From the NCBI GenBank assembly GCA_910584995.1, contig CAJUDW010000021.1, positions 1 through 43,899 on the forward strand: 43,899 bases of DNA, read 5' to 3'. The translations under genes and the position numbers were made by a program. Every line of letters begins with the position of its first letter. The stretch's first letter is position 1. Below are positions 16,763 to 24,322 of the stretch, one piece after another. Below the pieces are notes generated by a model. It had not been told where the DNA came from, made no database searches, and saw only the letters and a list, made by a program, of their open reading frames with translations. Origin of the DNA: an uncultured Oscillibacter sp. GTDB lineage: Bacteria; Bacillota; Clostridia; Oscillospirales; Oscillospiraceae.

Positions 16763-17611
16763 TTAAAGCGGCCCGGCCCCTCCGGCCAGCAGGCCCAGCA
16801 TGGGCTCAAAGTCCACGCCCTCCCGCACAGGGATATCGTATGTCACGGTCCGCTCGCCGCAGAGCCGCACGAATTCCGCCGCCTTCCTGACGGCCTCCAG
16901 CAGGTCGTCCCCACGGACCAGCGCCCCGGTGAGGACGCTGGAAAACACGTCTCCGGTGCCGTGGAACTCCCGGGGCACCCGCCGGGTCTGGACAGCCTCC
17001 GTGCGGCCGGTTTTCGCGTCGAAGCACATGGCCCCGGTGCGGCCCTCCTCTACGGATGCGCCGGTCAGGACGACGGATCGCCGGCCCTCCAGGCTCAGCC
17101 GCTCCGCGATTTCCCGGAGGCCGTCCCCCTTTTTTGGCAGCTGTTCATAGGGGACGTCCAGCAGCAAAGCGGCTTCGGTCAGGTTTGGGGTGATGACGTC
17201 GGCGTGCCGCGCCAGCCGTTCGGTGCCCCGGCACATACCGGGGGTATAGGTCTGGTAGACCTGCCCATGATCGCCCATGACGGGGTCAATGACCACCACT
17301 GTGTCCGGCCCCCGGAAGTCCCGGATAAAGTCCTCAACCATGCCGATCTGCCGTTCGCTGCCTAAGAAGCCGCTGTAGATGGCCTGGAACCGGAGATTCA
17401 AGGATTTCCAGTGGGCGGAGACCTTGGGGATTTCGTCGGTCATGTCCAGGAAGGTGAAGCCGGTGAATCCGCCGGTATGGGTGGAGAGGAACGCAGTGGG
17501 CAGCGGGCAGCACTGGAGGCCCATGGCGGAGAGGATAGGGATGGCCACGGTCAGGGAGCAGCGGCCAAAGCCGGACATATCGTGTATGGCGGCAACGCGT
17601 GGTGTTGTCAT
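16763..17611 (-). CDS. pdxK: Pyridoxal/pyridoxamine kinase
   Basis: A 282-residue ribokinase-family enzyme that phosphorylates vitamin B6 vitamers in the PLP salvage pathway. The start VAAIHDMSGFGRCSLTVAIPIL and the THTGGF loop bind the vitamer. VVIDPVMGDHG and ITPNLTEAALLL are typical of PdxK/PdxY, and HGTGDVFSSVL contains the catalytic aspartate of the anion hole. The length is normal. ThiD-type hydroxymethylpyrimidine kinase is the main alternative, but the HDMSGFG opening favours pyridoxamine kinase. It is probably monocistronic, read towards the hydrolase gene. Confidence 0.88.
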   Translation of the reverse strand: MTTPRVAAIHDMSGFGRCSLTVAIPILSAMGLQCCPLPTAFLSTHTGGFTGFTFLDMTDEIPKVSAHWKSLNLRFQAIYSGFLGSERQIGMVEDFIRDFRGPDTVVVIDPVMGDHGQVYQTYTPGMCRGTERLARHADVITPNLTEAALLLDVPYEQLPKKGDGLREIAERLSLEGRRSVVLTGASVEEGRTGAMCFDAKTGRTEAVQTRRVPREFHGTGDVFSSVLTGALVRGDDLLEAVRKAAEFVRLCGERTVTYDIPVREGVDFEPMLGLLAGGAGPL

Positions 17612-17727
17612 AGGAGGACCTTCTTTCTCTGGGTATACCAGGATAACGGTGGGGCGGCATTTCCGCGCCGGCAGCGAGGCCGAATGCGGGAGCCGCAGAT
17701 TATCCTATTGTAACGCGTAATTTCCTA

Positions 17728-17756
17728 TTGTTCAAGAGGGAAAACTGTGGTATACT
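17728..17756 (+). promoter_or_regulatory. Promoter of tRNA-Leu
   Basis: TTGTTC (17728-17733), a 17-base spacer and TATACT (17751-17756) lie about 77 bases before the tRNA gene. No other gene nearby on this strand would use it. Confidence 0.65.
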
Positions 17757-17832
17757 ACGTATTAAGCTGAGGGGTTCAGGGATCTGCCGCCGGTTTGGCA
17801 GGTTTTACAGGGATCTTCCGCCGTTTTTCAGC

Positions 17833-17917
17833 GCGGGCATGATGGAATTGGCAGACATGCGAGATTTAGGTTCTCGTGCAGCAATGCGTTGGGGTTCAAG
17901 TCCCCATGCCCGCACCA
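17833..17917 (+). tRNA. tRNA-Leu (anticodon UAG)
   Basis: An 85-nt class II tRNA. The acceptor stem GCGGGCA pairs with TGCCCGC at 17907-17913, with discriminator A and an encoded CCA. The anticodon stem CGAGA/TCTCG encloses the loop TTTAGGT with anticodon TAG at 17867-17869, which reads CUA and, with wobble, other CUN leucine codons. A variable arm and a T arm with GGTTCAAGTCC are present. Confidence 0.96.
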
Positions 17918-18043
17918 CGTCGGAGCGAAATCTGCTCCACTCCGTTTTAAGGCGGTCCCTTTTGGGGCCGCCTTGAAACTGTGTTCCGCCCCTTTGCTCC
18001 TCCTCTCCAACTCGAACCCGCTGCGCTGGGCTTCGAGTTGGCT
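17918..18043 (+). repeat. Two-hairpin repeat, divergent copy downstream of tRNA-Leu
   Basis: This stretch keeps the layout of the repeat at 18087-18220: CACGTCGGAGC, a first hairpin, a GCTCCTCCTCTCC box and a second hairpin. Here the second stem is CCAACTCGAA/TTCGAGTTGG, while the next copy has CCAAACCGCAACC/GGTTGCGGTTTGG. The stem sequence differs but pairing is kept. Confidence 0.6.
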
Positions 18044-18086
18044 CTTGCTTGTTAGGTTATTGACATTGATGATGATCGTCTGCATC

Positions 18087-18220
18087 TTTTTTGTCAACAC
18101 GAGACACGTCGGAGCAAGCTGCATATCGCTTGCTCCGACTTTTTTCAAAAGCCAGAGCGCACTCATTCCGCTGCTCCTCTTTTCCAAACCGCAACCGCTT
18201 TGCTGGGTTGCGGTTTGGGT
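18087..18220 (+). repeat. Two-hairpin repeat, full copy
   Basis: The first hairpin is GTCGGAGCAAGC/GCTTGCTCCGAC (12 pairs) followed by TTTTTT, and so resembles a terminator. The second is CCAAACCGCAACC/GGTTGCGGTTTGG (13 pairs). Bases 18087-18203 match 20581-20697 with five differences over 117 positions. Confidence 0.85.
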
Positions 18221-18238
18221 TCGGGTGCAGACTGAATA

Positions 18239-18335
18239 ACCCTACTTAATCTGAACAGATTGTTATCAATTGTTCAAATCAGGTAGGGTCGTTTTTTGCC
18301 TGTAGCCCTTGTGTTTTAAGGACTACAGGCTTTTT
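18239..18335 (+). terminator. Two consecutive terminator hairpins
   Basis: The first pairs ACCCTAC (18239-18245) with GTAGGGT (18283-18289), with an inner CTGAACA/TGTTCA stem, and is followed by CGTTTTTT. The second pairs GCCTGTAG (18298-18305) with CTACAGGC (18323-18330) and is followed by TTTTT. They would end transcripts from the tRNA side. Confidence 0.8.
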
Positions 18336-18402
18336 CGGCTTCGAACACCACGTGTCATTGACCAAGAGCAAACAGTTTAACATAAAAATGCAAAACGTGT
18401 AA

Positions 18403-18612
18403 TTAGAGGGATTTTCCCCCTGCTGACATCACTTGTATCTTGTGGTTCAAGGTTTTCTCTTCTTCCTGACATGGAGTTTGGCTTCTCAATATACAGCGTG
18501 GTCCCCGGCAATTGTAAAATTCGATGTGCGAATCTACCCTGCGCTTGAAGTCTGCCCCGGATGTATAATCTTTTCGATAGAGTTCCTCTTCTTTCCTGGT
18601 TCCCAGAACTTT
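18403..18612 (-). pseudogene. IS3-family transposase remnant
   Basis: One - strand frame reads KVLGTRKEEELYRKDYTSG, then DFKRRVDSHIEFYNCRGP and a TPCQEEEK segment before a TAA. This is the C-terminal part of an IS3-type OrfB (family pattern: LKKEELYR, then YIEFYN..RPH and a TP box). The usual RPH is RGP here, the upstream half of the gene is missing, and no start is present. It differs from the IS3 fragment at the left window edge. The rest of the 18341-18741 gap shows no gene. Confidence 0.7.
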
Positions 18613-18741
18613 GAATGGTTTTGAGTTCCAGCAAGGTGGAAGACTTTTACACTTACTTAAATTTTGGGGTCACACAGATTTTGGACGCTCCCATACAAAA
18701 TATCAGACCAGACTCTATCCTAACACGTCAGCCTACCGGGA

Positions 18742-20445
18742 TCATTTTGAAGGGCCGCTCTTCAACTGAAACCTTCCTACCAGGTTCTTCATAAGCTGTG
18801 ACTGACTGGACAGTTCTTCGCTTGCCGCCGCGCTTTCCTCTGCGGTTGCCGAGTTTGTCTGTACAACGTTGGAGATCTGGTCAATTCCTACAGTGAGTTG
18901 AGCGATGGAATCTGCCTGATCGCTGCTGACCTCCGAAATCTGTTCGATAATGCCCGCCATTTCGTTCACGCCATTGACCGCTTGAATCAAAGACTGCGCC
19001 GTATCGTCTGCGATCTGCGTTCCGTTTTCGATTGCCTGCAAAGAATTTTCAATCAAAGCAGCGATATTTTCGGAGGCCTCTGTGCTTTTGTTTGCCAGAT
19101 TGCGGACTTCATCGGCTACTACGGCAAACCCTTTTCCGGCGGCCCCTGCGCGGGCGGCTTCTACGGCGGCGTTCAGGGCGAGGATATTGGTTTGGAACGC
19201 AATATCTTCAATGATTTTCATGATTTTGCTGATCTCACTGGAGCAGCTGCTGATATCCCCCATTGCATGTGTCATCTGCTGCATTTTTTCTTTGCTCACA
19301 TTCATCTTTACGCGGACACAGCCTGCCGCTTTACTGGCCTGCCGCGCACTGTCTGCGTTCTGATTTACCTTGTTGGAGATTTCATCAATAGTGGCAGCGA
19401 GTTCCTGCACAGAACTGGCCTGTTCAGTCGCCCCCTGGGCAAGCGCCTGAGCGCCATTCGATACTTGGTCCGCTCCGCCCGCGACCTGAGCAGAACTTTG
19501 GCTGATTTGCAGCATTGTGTCATTGAGTTTGTCTGCAATGCCCCTGAACGAGACAAGCAGAGGGTAAAAGCCGCCTGTATACGCTTCCTCGCAGGTCGAA
19601 TCCACCGTAAAATCTCCCTTGGCCATTTTAGCAAGGAACTGATTCTCATCCTCAATAATAAGTTGAAGCTTATGGATCAATCTGCCTACCTGAACGGCGA
19701 GAACTCCCAGTTCATCCTCCGAGGTATAGGAAATTTTTACATCCAAATCCCCTTCCGCCATTTTTATGGCGGCATTCTCGATTTCGGAAATAGGGGTTTT
19801 GATCAGGCGTATAATCACAAATGAGAAGAAGACGCCTACGAGGATGATGGCAATGACAACTGCCGCCATGGTCAAAGTGGCGGTTCTGTAAAGGGAAGCG
19901 CTTTCCGCCGCTGCATCATCGCTTCCTTTTGTATTGTAGGCGATAATATCATCAAAAGCGCTGTTTAAAGAGTTGAAAAGCACCTCACATTCTCCGTCCA
20001 GAATCGCGCGGGCACTCTCGGAGCGGCCTTGCTTGGCAAAATCCACCAATTCTTCTTCTGCCGCCTGATACTGTATCCAGAGATTGTTTGCGTTGTCATA
20101 GAAATTTCGTTCTTCCTCATCGATCATATCCCCATATGCGGCTAAAAGGGCGTCCATAGTTTTGATTCCATCCTGAAGGCACTGAAGGCTGGTCTCCTTT
20201 TTGTTATCAGAGCCTGCGGTAAGGTACCCCAACTCATTCAGCCGGATATCGGAAATGGTAGCGCTCAACTCCCTCGCTACATCTACACTGGGAAGCCAGC
20301 TTGTTGCAATGTCGCTTGTCATGTCGTTCATCCGGCCCATGAGGAAAAATGACATCCCGCTGATAATGAGCATTCCGAGCAGCGCAACTCCTATGAGAAT
20401 ATAAAGTTTCAGTCTGATTTTTAAATTTTTTATGTGGTGAATCAT
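18742..20445 (-). CDS. Methyl-accepting chemotaxis protein
   Basis: A 567-residue transmembrane chemoreceptor. Membrane helix 1 lies at about 12-34, an outer four-helix-bundle sensor at about 35-190, and helix 2 at about 190-213. A HAMP domain (TPISEIENAAIKMAEGDLDV) and a second HAMP-like unit (LAKMAKGDFTV) follow, then the signalling hairpin with its tip near EDIAFQTNILALNAAVEAAR and GFAVVADEVRNLA, which contacts CheA and CheW. No CheR-docking pentapeptide ends the chain. AGAGGAG precedes the ATG. No other chemotaxis gene is present nearby. Repeats flank the gene and its base composition is visibly more AT-rich than its neighbours, which suggests acquisition by transfer. The ligand is unknown. 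Confidence 0.93.
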   Translation of the reverse strand: MIHHIKNLKIRLKLYILIGVALLGMLIISGMSFFLMGRMNDMTSDIATSWLPSVDVARELSATISDIRLNELGYLTAGSDNKKETSLQCLQDGIKTMDALLAAYGDMIDEEERNFYDNANNLWIQYQAAEEELVDFAKQGRSESARAILDGECEVLFNSLNSAFDDIIAYNTKGSDDAAAESASLYRTATLTMAAVVIAIILVGVFFSFVIIRLIKTPISEIENAAIKMAEGDLDVKISYTSEDELGVLAVQVGRLIHKLQLIIEDENQFLAKMAKGDFTVDSTCEEAYTGGFYPLLVSFRGIADKLNDTMLQISQSSAQVAGGADQVSNGAQALAQGATEQASSVQELAATIDEISNKVNQNADSARQASKAAGCVRVKMNVSKEKMQQMTHAMGDISSCSSEISKIMKIIEDIAFQTNILALNAAVEAARAGAAGKGFAVVADEVRNLANKSTEASENIAALIENSLQAIENGTQIADDTAQSLIQAVNGVNEMAGIIEQISEVSSDQADSIAQLTVGIDQISNVVQTNSATAEESAAASEELSSQSQLMKNLVGRFQLKSGPSK

Positions 20446-20497
20446 CTTTGCAATCTCCTCTTATACTTCATTATCCGCTGTTAACAGCTATAAAGAT

Positions 20498-20522
20498 ATA
20501 TCGGAAGATTTTCTCTGTTTGA
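20498..20522 (-). promoter_or_regulatory. Possible sigma-D (sigma-28) type promoter of the chemoreceptor
   Basis: On the - strand a CCGATAT box (20504-20498) resembles the motility sigma factor -10 element, with a weak TCAAAC about 14 bases upstream. The spacing and -35 are not ideal. Confidence 0.25.
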
Positions 20523-20580
20523 TAAGTGGATTGATAAGAATATGATGGATATGTTCTTTCGAATCGCTGTAAAACTGTAT

Positions 20581-20697
20581 TTTTTTGTTAACACAAGACA
20601 CGTCGGAGCAAGCTGCATATCGCTTGCTCCGACTTTTTTCAAAAGTCAGAGCGCACTCATTCCGCTGCTCCTCCTCTCCAAACCGCAACCGCTTTGC
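20581..20697 (+). repeat. Two-hairpin repeat, truncated copy
   Basis: It matches 18087-18203 with five differences in 117 bases, then stops within the second hairpin, so the 3' arm of that stem is lost. It lies on the other side of the chemoreceptor gene, in the same orientation as the full copy. Confidence 0.9.
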
Positions 20698-20821
20698 CCT
20701 GGCGAAAATGCTTGTAGGCCGCATGTGCGGTGGTTCACTGCTTCTTGCGGCTTCAATATGGTATGTGGTTTTGCCGATGTATGGAAAAATGAAAAGTCTC
20801 CTTTTCCTGCGCTAATTTTAT

Positions 20822-20850
20822 GTGCAGGGCAAAATGAATTTGCCCTGCAC
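20822..20850. terminator. Hairpin downstream of the LysR pair
   Basis: GTGCAGGGCAAA and TTTGCCCTGCAC form a perfect 12-base stem with a 5-base loop, about 110 bases after the first LysR stop on the - strand. No strong T run follows on that strand. The rest of the 20446-20961 gap holds only the truncated repeat. Confidence 0.5.
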
Positions 20851-20961
20851 AGATTTTCCTCAGTTTTGCGGCTGTAGGTTTATGCCGTACCTGTGGTGGG
20901 ATGCGCCATGCCCCATATGCAGATCCCATAAAGATAAACGGAATTGATAAATTAAGATTTC

Positions 20962-21909
20962 CTATCCCGGGGCAAAGGGCAGCGGGGGCAAACCCTGAAA
21001 ATACTCCTTGATGCATTGGATGGCCAGCTTTTCCTGATAACGGAGATCCCCGTCGGAACTGTGAATCAGGCAGACCTTCATCTCGTTCTCTACCGGCGTG
21101 CCAGTCAGCTGGATAACTTTCATCTGGCTGTTGTCGCAGCTGTGATCATGATAGATGGCGTAGCCGCTGAGGACAGCCACCATCCCCTGGGTCAATACCG
21201 CCTTTTTGATCAGGGCGATATCCGGGAACGTGGTGTAGTGGTTGCCGGAGCCGAATATGGTCAGATGGGCCAGGAGCCCTTCGCTGCTGTTGTAGCTGGG
21301 GAGGCGGGCAAAATTCAGGCCCTCCAGTTCCTTGCAGTGTATGCTGCTGTATTTGGCCAGAGGATGATCTTTCGGCGCCAGCAGATAGAAGCGGTCCGGG
21401 AAAAGGGCCTCCACCTGTATGCAGTATTTCGCTGCGACCATGCGGTAATCGCTCAGCGTCTGCCGGCTGAAATAGGTCAGGCCGATATGCCCCTCGTTTT
21501 TGATGATCTTCGTGCCGACCTCTTCGCCGGAGACCGAGAAAAACGACAGGTTGCCGGAGGGCACAGCTTCCAGGAACGCCTTGTGCAGCGGGAGCGTGAG
21601 GCCGCTGAGGATCGTAGGCGAACTGATGACCGGCACGGTCCGGTTCTGCAGATGTACCTGGTTGCCCAGCTGCCGGATTTCCTCCATGCGCTGCTCAATC
21701 TCCATGATCAGCGCCAGGGCCTCCTCCCCCTCCGGCGTAAGCCGCACGCCGGAATGTGTCCTCTGGAAAATCCGAAGGCCCAGTTCGTCCTCAATGTTTT
21801 TCAGCGTTATGCTCAGTGAGGTCTGGCTGATATACAGGTGCTGGGCGGCAATGGAGATGGAGTGGTGCTTGTTGATCTCAATCAGGTATCGCAGGTGTTC
21901 TGTCCGCAT
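20962..21909 (-). CDS. LysR-type transcriptional regulator (downstream member of a pair)
   Basis: A 315-residue regulator. The winged helix-turn-helix covers residues 1-60 (SISIAAQHLYISQTSLSITLKNIEDELGLRIFQRT), followed by the linker helix and an effector-binding domain at about 90-300. Its ATG overlaps the TGA of the upstream LysR gene by one base (TGATG), so translation is coupled. LysR regulators usually respond to a pathway metabolite; the nearby transporter and enzymes are the likely targets. The relatively divergent effector domain gives no substrate clue. Confidence 0.93.
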   Translation of the reverse strand: MRTEHLRYLIEINKHHSISIAAQHLYISQTSLSITLKNIEDELGLRIFQRTHSGVRLTPEGEEALALIMEIEQRMEEIRQLGNQVHLQNRTVPVISSPTILSGLTLPLHKAFLEAVPSGNLSFFSVSGEEVGTKIIKNEGHIGLTYFSRQTLSDYRMVAAKYCIQVEALFPDRFYLLAPKDHPLAKYSSIHCKELEGLNFARLPSYNSSEGLLAHLTIFGSGNHYTTFPDIALIKKAVLTQGMVAVLSGYAIYHDHSCDNSQMKVIQLTGTPVENEMKVCLIHSSDGDLRYQEKLAIQCIKEYFQGLPPLPFAPG

Positions 21910-22862
21910 CAGTGGTCACCGCCTTCCGCCGCTTCCCGGGTATCGTTTAGATTTTGAAAATAGTCGCGGATACATGTGGCAATGATGTTTTCCTGGTAGC
22001 GCAGATTATGCTTTTTACAGGTGAGGAGGCATATATACATCCGGTTTTCCCGCTGGGTGTTTCGAAGGGGAATCAGCTGGAGGCCCTCCTGCTCCTGCTG
22101 TGAACCGGGTTCCAGCATGAACCGGGGGGCGAAGCCCACAAGGTTTTGGCACAAAACCGCCTGGCACATATCGTGGGGGCTGGCGAACCGGGATACGCGG
22201 GCGCTGGAAATGAGGATTGCATCGCCAAGGATTTTGTCGTTTCGCGCAGGCGCTGCGGAGGCAAGGCGATCAGAGAGGATTTCCTGTATGTTCAGATAGC
22301 TGCGGCCTGCCAGACGGTGGTTTTTCGACACCAGGGCGCAGAGTTCGTCTGTATACAGCTGTTCTACATGCAGGCTGTACCCCTGAAAATCCCGCTGCAG
22401 CCTCCGCAGATCCTCATCCGTCAAGTAGCACAGGCCGATATTCCCCTCGTTCTTCAGGATGTGATCGCCGATCATCTCGCTGGACAGCTCTTCAAAGGCC
22501 AGGTGCCCGTGTACATCAAACCGGGAAAAATCCGCGGCAAGGGGGAGCGCCATGCGGAAGGAGATCGTCGGTGCGATCAGGAGTTTGATGGTGGGGATGC
22601 TGGCGGCGTCCCGCTGCTTTACCCGCAGGAGATCCTCGTACTTCATATCCACTTCCCAAAGCAGTTCCAGGAACCGCTCGCCGATGGGAGTTGCATCCAC
22701 ACCGGTAGGCGTTCTCTGGAAAATCGAAAAGCCGAACTCCTCTTCCGTCCGCTTGACAATGGCGCTGAGTGTCGTCTGCCCGATATGCAGGGATTGGGAC
22801 GCGGCGGAAATGGAGCGGAGCCGGCTGACTTCCAGCAAATAGTGGCACTGTTCCAGCTTCAT
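21909..22862 (-). CDS. LysR-type transcriptional regulator (upstream member of a pair)
   Basis: A 317-residue LysR protein with the HTH at residues 1-60 (SISAASQSLHIGQTTLSAIVKRTEEEFGFSIFQRT) and an effector domain of normal length. The ATG at 22862 is favoured because GGGAGGT lies 6 bases upstream; an in-frame ATG at 22877 overlaps that site. It resembles its downstream partner (IFQRT and the P-x-G-E segment are shared) and the two probably arose by duplication. They could act as homodimers or together on the divergent region at 25.8-26.4 kb. Confidence 0.92.
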   Translation of the reverse strand: MKLEQCHYLLEVSRLRSISAASQSLHIGQTTLSAIVKRTEEEFGFSIFQRTPTGVDATPIGERFLELLWEVDMKYEDLLRVKQRDAASIPTIKLLIAPTISFRMALPLAADFSRFDVHGHLAFEELSSEMIGDHILKNEGNIGLCYLTDEDLRRLQRDFQGYSLHVEQLYTDELCALVSKNHRLAGRSYLNIQEILSDRLASAAPARNDKILGDAILISSARVSRFASPHDMCQAVLCQNLVGFAPRFMLEPGSQQEQEGLQLIPLRNTQRENRMYICLLTCKKHNLRYQENIIATCIRDYFQNLNDTREAAEGGDH

Positions 22863-23005
22863 ACGGGGACCTCCCATCTATAGTCAACTCAGGTGGAGAG
22901 AATCAAGAGGGACGCAAAGCGCCGCCGGGGGCTGCGTATGCGGCCAAAGGTGTTTACCTTTATGGAAAAGGCGCGGCCGCTTTTGCGGCTGTGTTGGCGA
23001 TATAG

Positions 23006-23037
23006 AACTAAGGGGCAGGTACACCTGCCCCTTAGTT
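23006..23037. terminator. Hairpin between the opine dehydrogenase and LysR genes
   Basis: AACTAAGGGGCAGG and CCTGCCCCTTAGTT form a perfect 14-base stem with loop TACA, 19 bases after the dehydrogenase stop. It probably ends the leftward transporter-dehydrogenase transcript. Confidence 0.75.
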
Positions 23038-23055
23038 ATTATTTTCCCTACGGCG

Positions 23056-24123
23056 TCAAATGTTGCCGCAAATCTCCGCAAATGTCATGTCAGCAGGGAA
23101 GCCAAGATTCTCCAGGGTGCGGCCGCCGTGGATATAATCACGATCATTGATTGCCCCGGCAACTCCCAGGAACGCTTCCAGCACCGGCATAGCCAGGCCC
23201 AGCCGCTTAGCGACGGAAAGGGCAAAGGCGCCGCCGCAGCCACAGTCCTCATGCAGGTAACGGTGATCGAGGGCGCAGGGACCGTCCATATACTCGTAGA
23301 ATACATGAACCTCGGGGTGGTTTTCAATATCCTGGACCATATTTACCATCCCGAGGGGGTTGCCGTGTTCCGTCAGCCCCATGGCCTCAATCACGGCCTT
23401 CCGCTCATCGTGGATCTTTTCAATACAGTGGACGACGGAAGGGGTGAACGCATATTTGAAGAGGGAATATTGTTTCCCTTTGTGGTCGATTTCAGCGGCG
23501 GAGAGGATGGTGCTGGCCACATGGTTGATGACGTTCCCTGCGTTGATGGTCCCCACGAAAACATTTTCGTTGGCAGTGTATTCTACAACCCCCTCCAGTG
23601 CCTTGATGACCTTCCCGGTATCGCTGGCAGGCAGGGAGGCAATCTTGCCCTTCAGATTCAGTGGCAGGCCGGTGGTGACCTCGGCGGGAGCGGACAAACG
23701 GCAGGGGCCGAAATTGCCCTCCTTCTCCGTCAGGGTTACGGCAGCCTTTACGCCCAGTTCACGGAAGACCTTGCGGAACACAAAAGAGCCCAGGTTGCCC
23801 GGGATGATGAGGATATGCTGGCCGTCCTCCAGGTGGGGCGCGATCCAGCGGGCGATCTCCTCGTGCCGGTCCGCGGGTACGTCTACAAAGATGATCTCCG
23901 CCCCGGGAACCGCCTCGGAGGGGTCTGTGGTGACTTTGCTGGGGACCCCGGTGCCGCGCACGGCGCCGCGCAGCTGGATGCCGCCCAGTGCCTTGACGGC
24001 GTCCAGTTCTTTGGCAAAAGCCTCCGTGTCGCACAGGGTGACAGAGAAACCGCGCATGGACATAACGGCGGCCACCATATGGCCGGTGGAGCCGCCGCCA
24101 ATGACAGTGATGTTTTTGATCAT
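23056..24123 (-). CDS. NAD/NADP octopine/nopaline dehydrogenase-family protein
   Basis: A 355-residue enzyme. The N-terminal Rossmann domain opens NITVIGGGSTGHMVAAV (GGGSTG at 9-14). The C-terminal all-helical opine dehydrogenase domain carries NAGNVINHVASTIL, FTPSVVHCIEKIHDERKAV and EYMDGPCALDHRYLHEDCG. The family couples NAD(P)H to reductive condensation of an amino acid with a 2-keto acid, or the reverse oxidation of an N-carboxyalkyl amino acid. The exact substrate cannot be read off. AAGGAGG precedes the ATG. It follows the transporter gene on the same strand with a gap of about 200 bases that holds only GC-rich inverted repeats, so the two are likely one transcript. Confidence 0.87.
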   Translation of the reverse strand: MIKNITVIGGGSTGHMVAAVMSMRGFSVTLCDTEAFAKELDAVKALGGIQLRGAVRGTGVPSKVTTDPSEAVPGAEIIFVDVPADRHEEIARWIAPHLEDGQHILIIPGNLGSFVFRKVFRELGVKAAVTLTEKEGNFGPCRLSAPAEVTTGLPLNLKGKIASLPASDTGKVIKALEGVVEYTANENVFVGTINAGNVINHVASTILSAAEIDHKGKQYSLFKYAFTPSVVHCIEKIHDERKAVIEAMGLTEHGNPLGMVNMVQDIENHPEVHVFYEYMDGPCALDHRYLHEDCGCGGAFALSVAKRLGLAMPVLEAFLGVAGAINDRDYIHGGRTLENLGFPADMTFAEICGNI

Positions 24124-24322
24124 AGGGAATATCCTCCTTCATGTAAATCCCGCTCACAGTGCCGAACGGGAAGCATACGGCCGGCAGGGCCATGGGACAC
24201 AGGGAATATCAGAGCCGGGCCGGCCCCGGACGCGGGACTGCGCCAGGGCCGGCCCCGGGAGGGAGAGCGGGAAAATCAAACGCAGTCCCTTGTGCTGCAG
24301 GTTCTCCGGCGGGGCGGCCGCA

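Noticed and set aside
17918..18220. CRISPR array near tRNA-Leu
   Set aside because: There are only two or three unequal copies with internal hairpins and no regular spacers, and no cas genes are present.
18377..18634. An 85-codon - strand open frame as a gene
   Set aside because: A neighbouring frame clearly encodes the decayed IS3 transposase end, so the 85-codon frame is incidental.
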